A stretch of DNA of 12,836 nucleotides, taken from positions 1-12,836 of the forward strand of contig CAJTMS010000052.1 in NCBI GenBank assembly GCA_910577155.1, in the 5' to 3' direction. The notes beneath the pieces are model-generated. The model was not told the DNA's origin. It made no database searches and saw only the letters and a program-made list of their open reading frames with translations. The stretch is from an uncultured Mailhella sp. (lineage in GTDB: Bacteria > Desulfobacterota > Desulfovibrionia > Desulfovibrionales > Desulfovibrionaceae). This document shows positions 1-7,938 of this stretch, piece after piece (position 1 is the first letter of the stretch; the number at the start of each line of letters is the position of its first letter). Both the position numbers and the translations under genes were made by a program.

Positions 1-54
1 AATAAAAACAATAAATATTTTTTTACTTTTTTGAAAGTTTTTAACATTATTTTC

Positions 55-83
55 TTGCCTTTTAATGCAAAAAAACATATATT
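55..83 (+). promoter_or_regulatory. Predicted sigma70-type promoter upstream of the GltB2-like gene
   Basis: TTGCCT (55-60) and TATATT (78-83) are separated by exactly 17 bp. This would start transcription near 90, giving a leader of about 30 nt that contains the strong AAGGAG ribosome-binding site at 111-116, 5 nt before the ATG at 122. The surrounding 120 bp is extremely AT-rich, so chance matches are likely; the correct spacing and position are the support. Confidence 0.45.
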
Positions 84-121
84 TCTTTTAACAAATTTTT
101 ACATTTTTGTAAGGAGTTTTT

Positions 122-1756
122 ATGTCACAATTAAAAAACAATGATGTTCTTGGTACCACCAATAGAGGCAATATTTGCGAATCCGGCTTATGTTCCCTTT
201 GCCGTGCAGACTGTCAGGGCAAATGCGAAACGTGGCTTGGATCCATGAAAGGTCGTGACACCCTTTATCCTCGTGATTTTGGTTTTGTTACAGCCGGTTC
301 AGACAATACCACTCCTCTTGGCATTTCATACAATGCAATAAAAATTCAAGGCAATCTCTATGGTGCAAAAGGCGCTGATTCTAAAATTGCTAAAAAAGGT
401 GACACACTCTTTACGGATGTAAACCTTGAAACAAAAATTGGACAAAAAAAACAAATTACATGTAAATATCCTGTGATGACAGGGGCTTTGGGCTCAACCT
501 TCGTTGCAGCAAAATATTGGAACTCTTTTGCGACAGGCTGTGCATTATGCGGTGTGCCTGTTGTTGTTGGAGAAAACGTCGTTGGGGTGGATAAAAAAGC
601 AGAAATTGTCAACGGACGCATTAAAAAAGCTCCCGAGCTGGAAAGACGTATTGACGGCTATTTGCGTTACAGTGACGGCTACGGTGCTATTATTGTTCAA
701 TTAAATGTTGAAGATGCCCGCAACGGCGTTGCTGAATACGTTGCGGAAAAATATGCTGACAAAGTCATTATCGAATTAAAATGGGGACAAGGCGCAAAAA
801 ATATCGGCGGCGAAATCCAAGTCAACGATATTGAATACGCAAAATTCCTCAAACAACGCGGTTACTTGGTCGACCCCGACCCAACACTTCCTGAAGTTGA
901 AGCTGCCTATAAAGCCGGTGCAGTCAGCCATTTTGCCCGTCACAGCCGCTTAGGCTTTACAGCTTTTACCAATACCGATCAAGTAAGAAAAAGTTTTGCT
1001 TCTCAGGTCAGCTATCTCAAAAAATTAGGTTTCAAAGCTGTTTCTTTAAAAACCGGTTCCTACGGTATGGAAGCTCTTGCCCTTGCCCTTCGTCTTGCAA
1101 GTGACTGCAAGCTTGACCTTCTGACCATTGACGGCTCCGGCGGCGGTACAGGCATGAGCCCATGGGATATGATGGAAAACTGGGGCGTTCCAAGTATTCT
1201 TCTTCATTCCAAAGTATATGAATATGCAAGTATTTTAGCTGCAAGCGGTAAAAAAGTTCCTGATCTTGCTCTTGCCGGCGGTTTTGCTAAATCAAGCCAA
1301 ATCTTCAAAGGACTTGCCCTTTGTGCTCCTTTTGCAAAACTTATCTGCATGGGACGCGGCATGATGATTCCGGGATTTTTGGGAGCTAATATTGAAGGAG
1401 CCTTGCATCCTGAACGCCGTGCTGAAGTATCAGGCAACTGGGATAAGCTTCCCAAGACTGTCAGCGATATTGGCACTACTGCCGAAACCATTTTTGCCGG
1501 TTACCATGCCCTTGAAGCAAAACTCGGCAAATCTGAAATGAAGAAAATTCCTTACGGTGCTATTGCTATGTGGACAAACCTTGACCGCATTGCTGCCGGC
1601 TTACAGCAATTCCTTGCAGGTGCCCGTAAGTTCAATGTAACGGACATCGCCCGCACTGACATTGCAACTATCAACCGTGAAACAGAAAAAGAAACCGGTA
1701 TTCCTTTCATTACAGAAGTCAACGACGAAGTGGCTAAAAACATTCTCCGCGGCTAA
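122..1756 (+). CDS. Orphan FMN-binding glutamate synthase family protein (GltB2-like)
   Basis: A 544-residue protein of the glutamate synthase central/FMN-binding domain family. In complete glutamate synthases this TIM-barrel domain holds FMN and converts 2-oxoglutarate plus ammonia to glutamate. Visible family motifs are KWGQGAKNIGGE (220-231), the phosphate-binding DGSGGGTGMSP stretch (337-347), LALAGGFAK (382-390) and GRGMM (411-415). The N-terminus has a cysteine cluster (C19, C24, C27, C31, C35), suggestive of an iron-sulfur or zinc site. The usual [3Fe-4S] motif of GltB (C-x5-C-H-x3-C-P-x-G type), expected after GRGMM, is absent. No glutaminase domain and no gltD-type reductase is nearby, so it cannot be a complete GOGAT alone; the physiological reaction is unknown. 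The start is set by AAGGAG 5 nt upstream. It is apparently monocistronic, with its own promoter and terminator. Family assignment is secure, function is not. Confidence 0.9.
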   Translation: MSQLKNNDVLGTTNRGNICESGLCSLCRADCQGKCETWLGSMKGRDTLYPRDFGFVTAGSDNTTPLGISYNAIKIQGNLYGAKGADSKIAKKGDTLFTDVNLETKIGQKKQITCKYPVMTGALGSTFVAAKYWNSFATGCALCGVPVVVGENVVGVDKKAEIVNGRIKKAPELERRIDGYLRYSDGYGAIIVQLNVEDARNGVAEYVAEKYADKVIIELKWGQGAKNIGGEIQVNDIEYAKFLKQRGYLVDPDPTLPEVEAAYKAGAVSHFARHSRLGFTAFTNTDQVRKSFASQVSYLKKLGFKAVSLKTGSYGMEALALALRLASDCKLDLLTIDGSGGGTGMSPWDMMENWGVPSILLHSKVYEYASILAASGKKVPDLALAGGFAKSSQIFKGLALCAPFAKLICMGRGMMIPGFLGANIEGALHPERRAEVSGNWDKLPKTVSDIGTTAETIFAGYHALEAKLGKSEMKKIPYGAIAMWTNLDRIAAGLQQFLAGARKFNVTDIARTDIATINRETEKETGIPFITEVNDEVAKNILRG

Positions 1757-1778
1757 TAATCCTTACTCATAACACGGT

Positions 1779-1818
1779 ATCCCTGTTATTGTTTTCGGAC
1801 AGTAACAGGGATTTTTTT
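1779..1818 (+). terminator. Intrinsic terminator after the GltB2-like gene
   Basis: A perfect 10-bp stem, ATCCCTGTTA (1779-1788) with TAACAGGGAT (1803-1812), is followed by a run of seven T (1812-1818). It lies 23 nt after the TAA stop of the gene and separates it from the glycosyltransferase unit. Confidence 0.88.
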
Positions 1819-1855
1819 ATGCCGGGCTCTAACCTCTATCTTTTTATTGACAAAA

Positions 1856-1884
1856 TTGCCAAGCTTTGTTTAACTGTTTATAAT
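1856..1884 (+). promoter_or_regulatory. Promoter-like sequence abutting the GT9 start codon
   Basis: TTGCCA (1856-1861) and a consensus TATAAT (1879-1884) are 17 bp apart, the best -35/-10 match in the window. The -10 box ends one base before the proposed ATG at 1885, so a normal start site near 1891 would lie inside the gene and miss its start codon. It is either fortuitous, drives an atypical transcript, or the ATG choice is wrong. Confidence 0.3.
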
Positions 1885-3168
1885 ATGAAAAAATATTTAG
1901 TTATCCAATTAGCCCGCTTTGGCGATATTATCCAAAGCAAACGTTTGCTGCTTGCGCTTATGCAAGACGGTGATGTTACGCTTTTAGTGGATAACAGCCT
2001 GTGCAGCCTTGCACAGCTCATTTACCCTGACGCCGATTGCAGAGGAGTTTTTTCCAGCACAAGCAGCAGCCAAACTGTTTGGGAAGAAAACAGGAAAATT
2101 TTTGAAGCACTCCAAAAAGAACAATTTGACGAAATTTATCCTCTTAACCACTCCCTGCTTTGTCAGACTATCACAACACTTTTTGAGCCTGAACAGCTGA
2201 GGGGCTATTTTCGGCATAATGGCTATGCACGACATTCCAACTGGGTACGCATGGCTTTTCGCTGGCTTGGGAGCAGGAAAAAAACACCCATTAATCTTGT
2301 GGATTTTTGGGGTATGTTTGCTGAAAACCCCTATCCCGCCCATTTGGTCAATCCCAAAGCGGAAAGCAAGGGGCAGGGGCTTGGCATTGTCCTTGCGGGA
2401 CAAAATGCAAGACGTTCTCTTCCTGCAAAATATTATGCAAAAATAATTCCTGTTGTTTTTAGCCGCTTACAAAAGGCACAATCCCTGCATGAGAAAAAAA
2501 TTTATTTACTGGGAACACAAAGAGAACAAAAATTTGCCGAAGAACTGCTCTCTTATCTGCCCAAACAGTTCCATGATTTTGTGCAAAACTTTGCGGGAAA
2601 AACCTCTTTTCAGGATTTACAGGAAATTGTTTCCACGCTGTCCCTGCTTCTTTCTCCTGACACGGGCACTGCCCATTTGGCAAGCCATTTAGGCACACCT
2701 GTAGAGGGCTTTTATCTTTCCTCTGCCAATACTTTTGAAACAGGTCCCTACGGAGAAGGGCACTGTATCTGGCAAGCCTGCCTTTCCTGTTCGCCATGCG
2801 GGGAGTTTGAAAACTGCCCCAACAGGACAAACAAAGAACCGAACTGCCTTTTAACATTTAACGATGCCCATTTTCTGTATCATTTACTCCATAAAGAATT
2901 TACGGAACAAAGTCTGCTCGCCAAACCTTTGCAAACTGTTATCCCTTATCATTCGTTTTTTACAGAAAAAAATCAGGTCACAAACTTTTTAAATTGGCAA
3001 AGCCCATTGCATTTACCCCAAGACATTTCGCGGCAAAAGGATAAAAATATCTTGGAAAATTATTGTCTTGCCACAAAAAATTTCCAAACAGACAGACAAT
3101 TGCACAATATTGAAGATAATGCTATTTATGCAGAAACAGACTGGATTTTCCCGCAAGAACTTCCATAA
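1885..3168 (+). CDS. Glycosyltransferase family 9 (heptosyltransferase-type)
   Basis: A 427-residue GT-B-fold enzyme of family GT9, which transfers heptose or related sugars from ADP-activated donors, typically to LPS core or protein acceptors at the cytoplasmic face. The N-terminus has the family's LVIQLARFGDII signature (5-16). The donor-binding C-terminal half has LSPDTGTAHLASHLGTPV (256-273), and there is a cysteine set C299, C302, C305, C311 in a position common in this family. The last 90 or so residues (about 338-427) match no domain I recognise. The start at 1885 is chosen because GT9 proteins begin directly with M-K-x-x-L-V-I. The frame is open back to a TTG at 1789, and an ATG at 1819 has AGGGA 7 nt upstream, which would add 22 residues; the 1885 ATG has no clear ribosome-binding site. 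The next glycosyltransferase starts 8 nt downstream, so they form an operon. The acceptor is unknown. Confidence 0.85.
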   Translation: MKKYLVIQLARFGDIIQSKRLLLALMQDGDVTLLVDNSLCSLAQLIYPDADCRGVFSSTSSSQTVWEENRKIFEALQKEQFDEIYPLNHSLLCQTITTLFEPEQLRGYFRHNGYARHSNWVRMAFRWLGSRKKTPINLVDFWGMFAENPYPAHLVNPKAESKGQGLGIVLAGQNARRSLPAKYYAKIIPVVFSRLQKAQSLHEKKIYLLGTQREQKFAEELLSYLPKQFHDFVQNFAGKTSFQDLQEIVSTLSLLLSPDTGTAHLASHLGTPVEGFYLSSANTFETGPYGEGHCIWQACLSCSPCGEFENCPNRTNKEPNCLLTFNDAHFLYHLLHKEFTEQSLLAKPLQTVIPYHSFFTEKNQVTNFLNWQSPLHLPQDISRQKDKNILENYCLATKNFQTDRQLHNIEDNAIYAETDWIFPQELP

Positions 3169-3176
3169 GGATTTTT

Positions 3177-4472
3177 ATGTTTGACAGACCGCTCAAAATT
3201 TTACTTGTTCTCCCTCTTTATGGCGGATCTTTACCTATCGGGTATTATTGTGCCAACGCTTTAAAAGAATTAGGGCATCAGGTTGATATTTTTGAAGCGC
3301 CCCAATTCCTGCAGGCTCATACGGCTTTACGCTCCCTCAATATTGGACAGGACAAATTAAATACGCTTGAACAAAGCTTTGTTCAACTCATCTCCCAAGC
3401 TGTTTATGCTGAGGCAGAAGAAACAAAGCCTGATTTGGTGCTTGCCATGGCACAGGCTCCGATTAATAAAATTTTGCTCAAAAAATTCAGGCAGGATAAC
3501 ATTGTCACTGCCATGTGGTTTGTAGAAGACTATCAAGTTTTCCCTTATTGGCAGCTTTATGCCCCTTTATATGATTTTTTCTTTGTTATTCAAAAAGAGC
3601 CTTTTTTACAAATTCTGCAAAATGAGAAGAAAACAAAGGCTTTTTATCTTCCCCTTGCCGCTGATCCCTCTTTCCATAAAAAACAAGAACTAAGCCCGGA
3701 AGAAGAAAAATTTTATCAGGCTGACCTTGCCTTTATGGGAGCAGGCTATCCCAACAGACGGACAGCATTTAGAAGTTTGCTCAACTATGATTTCAAAATT
3801 TGGGGAAGCGACTGGGACGGCGATGAACTCCTTGCCCGTTATATACAAAAAAACGGACAGCGTATCAGCCCGGAAGAAAGTTTAAAAATATACAGTGCCA
3901 CAAAAATCAATTTAAACCTGCATTCCAATATTCATGCCAATAAGTTGGTCTCACACGGTGATTTTGTCAATCCGCGTACCTTTGAGCTTGCCTCCATGGG
4001 CGTCTTTCAGCTGGTGGACAAAAGGACGCTGATGGACGAGCATTTTATTTGTTCCACGTTAAAAAATCCCAGCGAAGATGCTGAACTTGCAGTGTTTGAA
4101 AGTATGGAAGAACTGCAGGAAAATATTATTTTCTATCTCAAACATACAGAGCTTCGGGAAAAAATTGCCTCAAACGCACAAAAACGTGCTGCAAAAGAGC
4201 ATAGCTATCTTGACAGAATGAAAACACTTTTGACCCATATCAAAGAAAATACACAGGATTTCCCTAAAAAGCTCCAAACTATACAATGGGACAGTAAAAT
4301 AAATCCGGAAACACAACAAGAAATTTCAGCTCTGCTCAAAGAATTAAATTTGGAACCTGATGTTGATTTTGAAACAGTTATCCGGTGCTTACGACAAAAA
4401 AATACTGTTCTGACGCCAACGGAAACGGCTCTGCTCTTTTTATCAGAATGGAAAAAATTTTATAATGCCTAA
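3177..4472 (+). CDS. CgeB/DUF3880-type glycosyltransferase
   Basis: A 431-residue GT-B glycosyltransferase of the CgeB group. The N-terminal Rossmann half begins KILLVLPLYGGSLPIGYY (7-24), followed by WFVEDYQVFPYW (114-125) and LPLAADPSFH (158-167), which resemble DUF3880 regions. The C-terminal half has NLNLHSN (245-251) and NPRTFELASMGVFQLVD (265-281), matching the glycosyltransferase group-1-like domain (PF13524 type). A C-terminal tail (about 356-431) is predicted helical and is not recognised. AAGGA at 3167-3171 overlaps the stop codon of the upstream GT9 gene and lies 5 nt before the ATG, so the two genes are co-transcribed and probably act on one glycan. Donor and acceptor cannot be read from the sequence; relatives are often found near flagellar or surface-polysaccharide genes. 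Confidence 0.85.
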   Translation: MFDRPLKILLVLPLYGGSLPIGYYCANALKELGHQVDIFEAPQFLQAHTALRSLNIGQDKLNTLEQSFVQLISQAVYAEAEETKPDLVLAMAQAPINKILLKKFRQDNIVTAMWFVEDYQVFPYWQLYAPLYDFFFVIQKEPFLQILQNEKKTKAFYLPLAADPSFHKKQELSPEEEKFYQADLAFMGAGYPNRRTAFRSLLNYDFKIWGSDWDGDELLARYIQKNGQRISPEESLKIYSATKINLNLHSNIHANKLVSHGDFVNPRTFELASMGVFQLVDKRTLMDEHFICSTLKNPSEDAELAVFESMEELQENIIFYLKHTELREKIASNAQKRAAKEHSYLDRMKTLLTHIKENTQDFPKKLQTIQWDSKINPETQQEISALLKELNLEPDVDFETVIRCLRQKNTVLTPTETALLFLSEWKKFYNA

Positions 4473-4536
4473 CTTATCCGATAGAAAAGACAAATTATAC
4501 CGATACATGTTAGCATTTTTAAAGTAATTATAAAAA

Positions 4537-4578
4537 AAGAAATTTCTTCGATGAGGATATGGGGAAAATCATTTCCCT
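4537..4578 (+). promoter_or_regulatory. Two small inverted repeats in the tilS leader
   Basis: The 121-bp gap before tilS holds a perfect 12-bp palindrome AAGAAATTTCTT (4537-4548) and a hairpin GGGAAA/TTTCCC (4562-4567, 4572-4577) with a four-base loop 16 nt before the tilS ATG. Neither is followed by a T-run, so neither is an intrinsic terminator. They could be an operator or mRNA structure near the start. I found no convincing promoter in this gap. Confidence 0.25.
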
Positions 4579-4593
4579 ATAAAAAGCGTAAAA

Positions 4594-5706
4594 ATGAAGC
4601 GTTCGCTCCTAAAAAAACAAGAAACGTTGTCTGGCAAGACACTGATGAAAGAATATTTTAATTTTCAGAACACCTGTCCCTTGCATTTGGCAAGTATCCC
4701 TGCCAAACAGGCAAAATTTTGCCTTTCTGTTTTTAAAACACTGCAGGAAAAAATCCCTCAGCTTTGTGATGCACTGCAAAACACTACTTTTTTATTAGCT
4801 GTTTCAGGGGGACTTGACTCCCTTGCCATGCTTGCCCTTTTTGCCGCCTGTCAAAAACATTTTGGCTATCGGCTCCAAATTGCCCATTATAACCATGGTA
4901 TCCGCGAAGAAAGTTTTGCGGAAGAAAAACTCATGGAAATAATTTGCCGCCGCCTTCGTCTCCCTTTAACCGTTGAACGGGGCGATACTCCCAAATTTGC
5001 CGAAAACCGAAAAATAGGATTGGAGGAAGCAGGGAGAATTTTACGCTATGATTTTTTTGAAAAGCAACAGGAAAAAAACAAGAATACCATACTTTGCACA
5101 GCCCATCATGCCAATGATTTATGTGAAGACGTCCTCATGCGGCTTTTGCGCGGAACTGTCTGGCCGCGGCTCGGCGGCATGCCCTATTATGATGAAAAGC
5201 GGCGGCTGCTCCGCCCCCTCCTCTATGTGCCAAAACAAAGGCTCGCTGATTTTCTCCTGCCATTGGACTTTCCCGTTGCGAACGATAAAACCAATGCTGA
5301 TGAACGTTTTTTACGCAACAGAATACGTAAAACTGTCATTCCCCTGCTTGAGAAAGAAAATCCTCAATTTTATCAGAATATTATTAAGTTAAATCAAAAT
5401 GCACACTATGACAGTATGCATTTTCAGCAGCAAGTCCAAGAAATATTTTCGTATTGTGAAGAAACAGAGCAAGGTTTTTTGCTGCCTTTATTTACAATTC
5501 AGGATAAAGATAAAACAATCCGCATGCATACCTATCATGCACTACTCCATAAAATGGGACAGGGGCACGCCATTAATGCAAGTTTTGAAAACCTAGATCA
5601 TGCCGTTATGCGAAATCAAGGAAAAACCGTTTTTAAATTTTCCCGCAGCGTACGCATGCAAATTCTTCATAACGTGCTCTATTGCTTTGTGAAGCCTAAC
5701 GTTTAG
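4594..5706 (+). CDS. tilS: tRNA(Ile)-lysidine synthase TilS
   Basis: A 370-residue N-type ATP pyrophosphatase that converts the wobble cytidine (C34) of the CAU-anticodon tRNA-Ile to lysidine using lysine and ATP, switching its identity from AUG to AUA. It is normally essential. The PP-loop is SGGLDS (71-76). Further conserved stretches are AHYNHGIREES (97-107), GLEEAGRILRYDFF (142-155), TAHHANDLCEDVLMRLLRG (169-187), LLRPLL (205-210) and ERFLRNRIR (237-245). The roughly 70 residues before the PP-loop are long for the family, so M18 (4645) is a possible alternative start; the 4594 ATG is the first in frame after a TGA at 4552 and has no good ribosome-binding site. At 370 residues it is shorter than the 432-residue E. 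coli enzyme, fitting a version with a reduced C-terminal domain. Its 3' end overlaps lptG by 11 nt. Confidence 0.93.
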   Translation: MKRSLLKKQETLSGKTLMKEYFNFQNTCPLHLASIPAKQAKFCLSVFKTLQEKIPQLCDALQNTTFLLAVSGGLDSLAMLALFAACQKHFGYRLQIAHYNHGIREESFAEEKLMEIICRRLRLPLTVERGDTPKFAENRKIGLEEAGRILRYDFFEKQQEKNKNTILCTAHHANDLCEDVLMRLLRGTVWPRLGGMPYYDEKRRLLRPLLYVPKQRLADFLLPLDFPVANDKTNADERFLRNRIRKTVIPLLEKENPQFYQNIIKLNQNAHYDSMHFQQQVQEIFSYCEETEQGFLLPLFTIQDKDKTIRMHTYHALLHKMGQGHAINASFENLDHAVMRNQGKTVFKFSRSVRMQILHNVLYCFVKPNV

Positions 5707-6766
5707 AAAAACCGAGATAAATTTTCAGATAGCCCAGCACAAACAAAAATACGCAGGGAAACCACGCCCCGAAAAGAGGCGGAACCTTTCCGCTTTGTCC
5801 CAAAAATATCCCGAAATTACTCAGGACATAGCTGATAAACGAAACAACAACAGCCAGCATGACTGCAATATAAATATTTGCATTATACGTAACAATTGCC
5901 ACGGCAAGCACCGCAAAAACCGCAACCATAACAGAATAGGTTATTTTGCCATGCCAAATAGTCAGCAAGTTCTCAATATTTGAACCGGAATTTTGTAAAT
6001 GTTTAATAGCATCACTCAGTAAAAAGAAGGAAAGCTGCTGCGTATTTTCTTCCTGACTGCTCACAAAATAAAAGTCCATGGACTGATTAACGGGTAAAAT
6101 ATAGTTTTCTTTTTGTTCTTCTCTGAAATTTTCCGGATAATAAAAGGTAACATCTTCAAGCTGCCATGTATCATGATACGTATTAAATGTTTTTGCACGG
6201 ATGATTTCTTCCACTGTTTTCATATCATCATTTACTTTATACGCCACAAGGTTTTCCCCTTGTCCCCTTTCATACACCAATCCCACATGCACAACATATC
6301 CGGAATCCAAAAACCAAACATTTTCCAATGATTTTTCTACAAAAAGACGTTCCCGCACTTCGTAGCGCCAAAGCGAAAAAGCCTTTTGTTCTGTTATATA
6401 CATCAGCATTTGTGAAAGGGCAAACTGTACAACAGCCCAAAAAATTCCCAGACAAATAAGATTTTTGGTAATTTCATAAATGGAAACTCCCCCTGCCTGC
6501 AAAGCTATTGCCTCCCGGGAAGAAATCATGATGGAAAGAAATATAACCGATGAAAGCAAAAAAATAGACGGCAACGTTTGAGAAACAATAAAGGGCAATT
6601 TCAAAAAATAATATTCAAGAGCATAGTATAAAGGACGCTTTGAAGCCATAAAAATATCTGCTTTTTCAATCAAATCAATTAAAATATAAATGCAAATACC
6701 AATAGCCAGTGTCATAAAAATAAGGCGAGTATGGTTTTTTATAATATATTTTGTCAATAATTTCAT
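5696..6766 (-). CDS. lptG: LPS export ABC transporter permease LptG
   Basis: A 356-residue inner-membrane protein of the YjgP/YjgQ family. LptF and LptG form the membrane channel of the LptB2FG ABC transporter, which extracts LPS from the inner membrane and pushes it along the Lpt bridge. Hydrophobic segments lie at about 15-32, 55-80 and 102-122, then a periplasmic beta-jellyroll region (about 125-265), then segments at about 276-294, 298-321 and 332-352. The SSREAIALQAGGVSIYEI stretch (82-99) is the conserved cytoplasmic coupling region after TM2 that contacts LptB. Length matches E. coli LptG (360). It starts 1 nt after the lptF stop. Assignment of F versus G rests on gene order and on the partner's features, so the two names could be swapped. 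Confidence 0.9.
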   Translation of the reverse strand: MKLLTKYIIKNHTRLIFMTLAIGICIYILIDLIEKADIFMASKRPLYYALEYYFLKLPFIVSQTLPSIFLLSSVIFLSIMISSREAIALQAGGVSIYEITKNLICLGIFWAVVQFALSQMLMYITEQKAFSLWRYEVRERLFVEKSLENVWFLDSGYVVHVGLVYERGQGENLVAYKVNDDMKTVEEIIRAKTFNTYHDTWQLEDVTFYYPENFREEQKENYILPVNQSMDFYFVSSQEENTQQLSFFLLSDAIKHLQNSGSNIENLLTIWHGKITYSVMVAVFAVLAVAIVTYNANIYIAVMLAVVVSFISYVLSNFGIFLGQSGKVPPLFGAWFPCVFLFVLGYLKIYLGFSKR

Positions 6767-6767
6767 A

Positions 6768-7937
6768 CTATTCCGCCCTTTTCTTTAAACGTTTATTCCA
6801 CCTGAAAATAAAGGTAGAATTTAGCCAGGCAGGAAAACGCTCATTGGCTGCCAAATACACTCCATATAAGCTCACAAGAAAAAATAACAGCACAGGAAGC
6901 CAAATAGTTAAATAGGGGTTCATGCCGCTGTATTCCGCTAAATTCATGCCCAGTGAAATAAGCACATAGTAAGTGAAGAAAATAAGAAGAGCAAAAATTA
7001 ACCCGGATTGCCTGTGTACACCTTGGAAAGATGCGGCAATGGGAACGGCAAAAATTGTCAAAACAAGACAGGAAAGAGGGAACACCCAGCGTTTATGCAT
7101 CTCAATCCTGATTTTATTCGCTATCCATACTTTTAAATTATCGGTCATTTTTGTTGTATCAAACGCTGTAAGGTCGTTCCAGCTCATTTCAGTCGGCTCT
7201 ATGGGACCTAAATCAAGCCCTTTAAACAGGGAACCAAGCGAAAAACGGATAATATATTCATCAAAATTTAATTTAATTGTCTTATCCTTGCTTGCTGAAT
7301 AAATAACCCCATCTTTTAACAGCATGACAACATCACTTTTTAAATAATCAACAGTCAAGTTGCCAAAAGGGGCCAGAATAGTCAAGGTTGCCTCAGGATT
7401 GCTGGTATCTTCCACCAAAACCTCTGCTAAAGATCCATTTTGCACATCAACTTTTTTTGCAAAAAAAACGAGATTGGGAATATCCTGATTAAAAATACCG
7501 GGCTGCAGAGCAATATTCACGCGGTTTTGGGCAATATCCAAAATATGTGAACGGAAATTATTGGAACCGACTGCAATTAAAGAAAAGGAAATCCAAAAAC
7601 AAAGCAGCGTTGCAAGCACTCCGAAAACGAGAGGAGCTTTTAAAAGCTGGTATAAGCTGATACCCCCTGCTTTTAATGCTATCAATTCCTTATCGGAGCC
7701 CATTCGTAAAAAAGTTAAAAATACCGCAAGCATAGCTGAAACAGGCATCATAATCAGCAAAAAGTTAGGGCTCAGATACAAAAAAACCAAAAGGGTATCA
7801 AAAAATGTTAAATCCAGCCCCATAAGCATGTCTTTAATTTGCAAAGCTCTTCCCATAAGCACAAATGCCATAAGCACCGTTACGCTTATGAGAAAAACTT
7901 TTACACATTCTAAAAAGACACGCTTATTGAGGAGCAT
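6768..7937 (-). CDS. lptF: LPS export ABC transporter permease LptF
   Basis: A 389-residue YjgP/YjgQ-family permease, the partner of LptG in the LptB2FG transporter. Hydrophobic segments lie at about 12-30, 50-78, 101-122, 287-303, 312-331 and 343-363, flanking a periplasmic domain at about 125-275. The cytoplasmic coupling motif is GSDKELIALKAGGISLY (80-96), and EMHKRWVFP (279-287) precedes TM4 as in relatives. The C-terminal tail is strongly basic (NKRLKKR). The start lies 1 nt after the stop of the upstream hydrolase (TAA-T-ATG) with no strong ribosome-binding site, indicating termination-reinitiation coupling. No lptB, lptA or lptC is in the window. Confidence 0.92.
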   Translation of the reverse strand: MLLNKRVFLECVKVFLISVTVLMAFVLMGRALQIKDMLMGLDLTFFDTLLVFLYLSPNFLLIMMPVSAMLAVFLTFLRMGSDKELIALKAGGISLYQLLKAPLVFGVLATLLCFWISFSLIAVGSNNFRSHILDIAQNRVNIALQPGIFNQDIPNLVFFAKKVDVQNGSLAEVLVEDTSNPEATLTILAPFGNLTVDYLKSDVVMLLKDGVIYSASKDKTIKLNFDEYIIRFSLGSLFKGLDLGPIEPTEMSWNDLTAFDTTKMTDNLKVWIANKIRIEMHKRWVFPLSCLVLTIFAVPIAASFQGVHRQSGLIFALLIFFTYYVLISLGMNLAEYSGMNPYLTIWLPVLLFFLVSLYGVYLAANERFPAWLNSTFIFRWNKRLKKRAE

Positions 7938-7938
7938 A

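Noticed and set aside
1789..1884. N-terminal extension of the GT9 protein from TTG 1789 or ATG 1819
   Set aside because: The TTG lies inside the terminator hairpin, and GT9 proteins normally begin directly at the M-K-K-Y-L-V-I strand; the ATG at 1819 remains a minor possibility.
4551..4661. A 36-codon basic open frame (ATG at 4551) overlapping the start of tilS in another frame
   Set aside because: It has no ribosome-binding site and no recognisable composition or motif beyond being lysine- and arginine-rich, and it overlaps tilS; chance is the simplest explanation.
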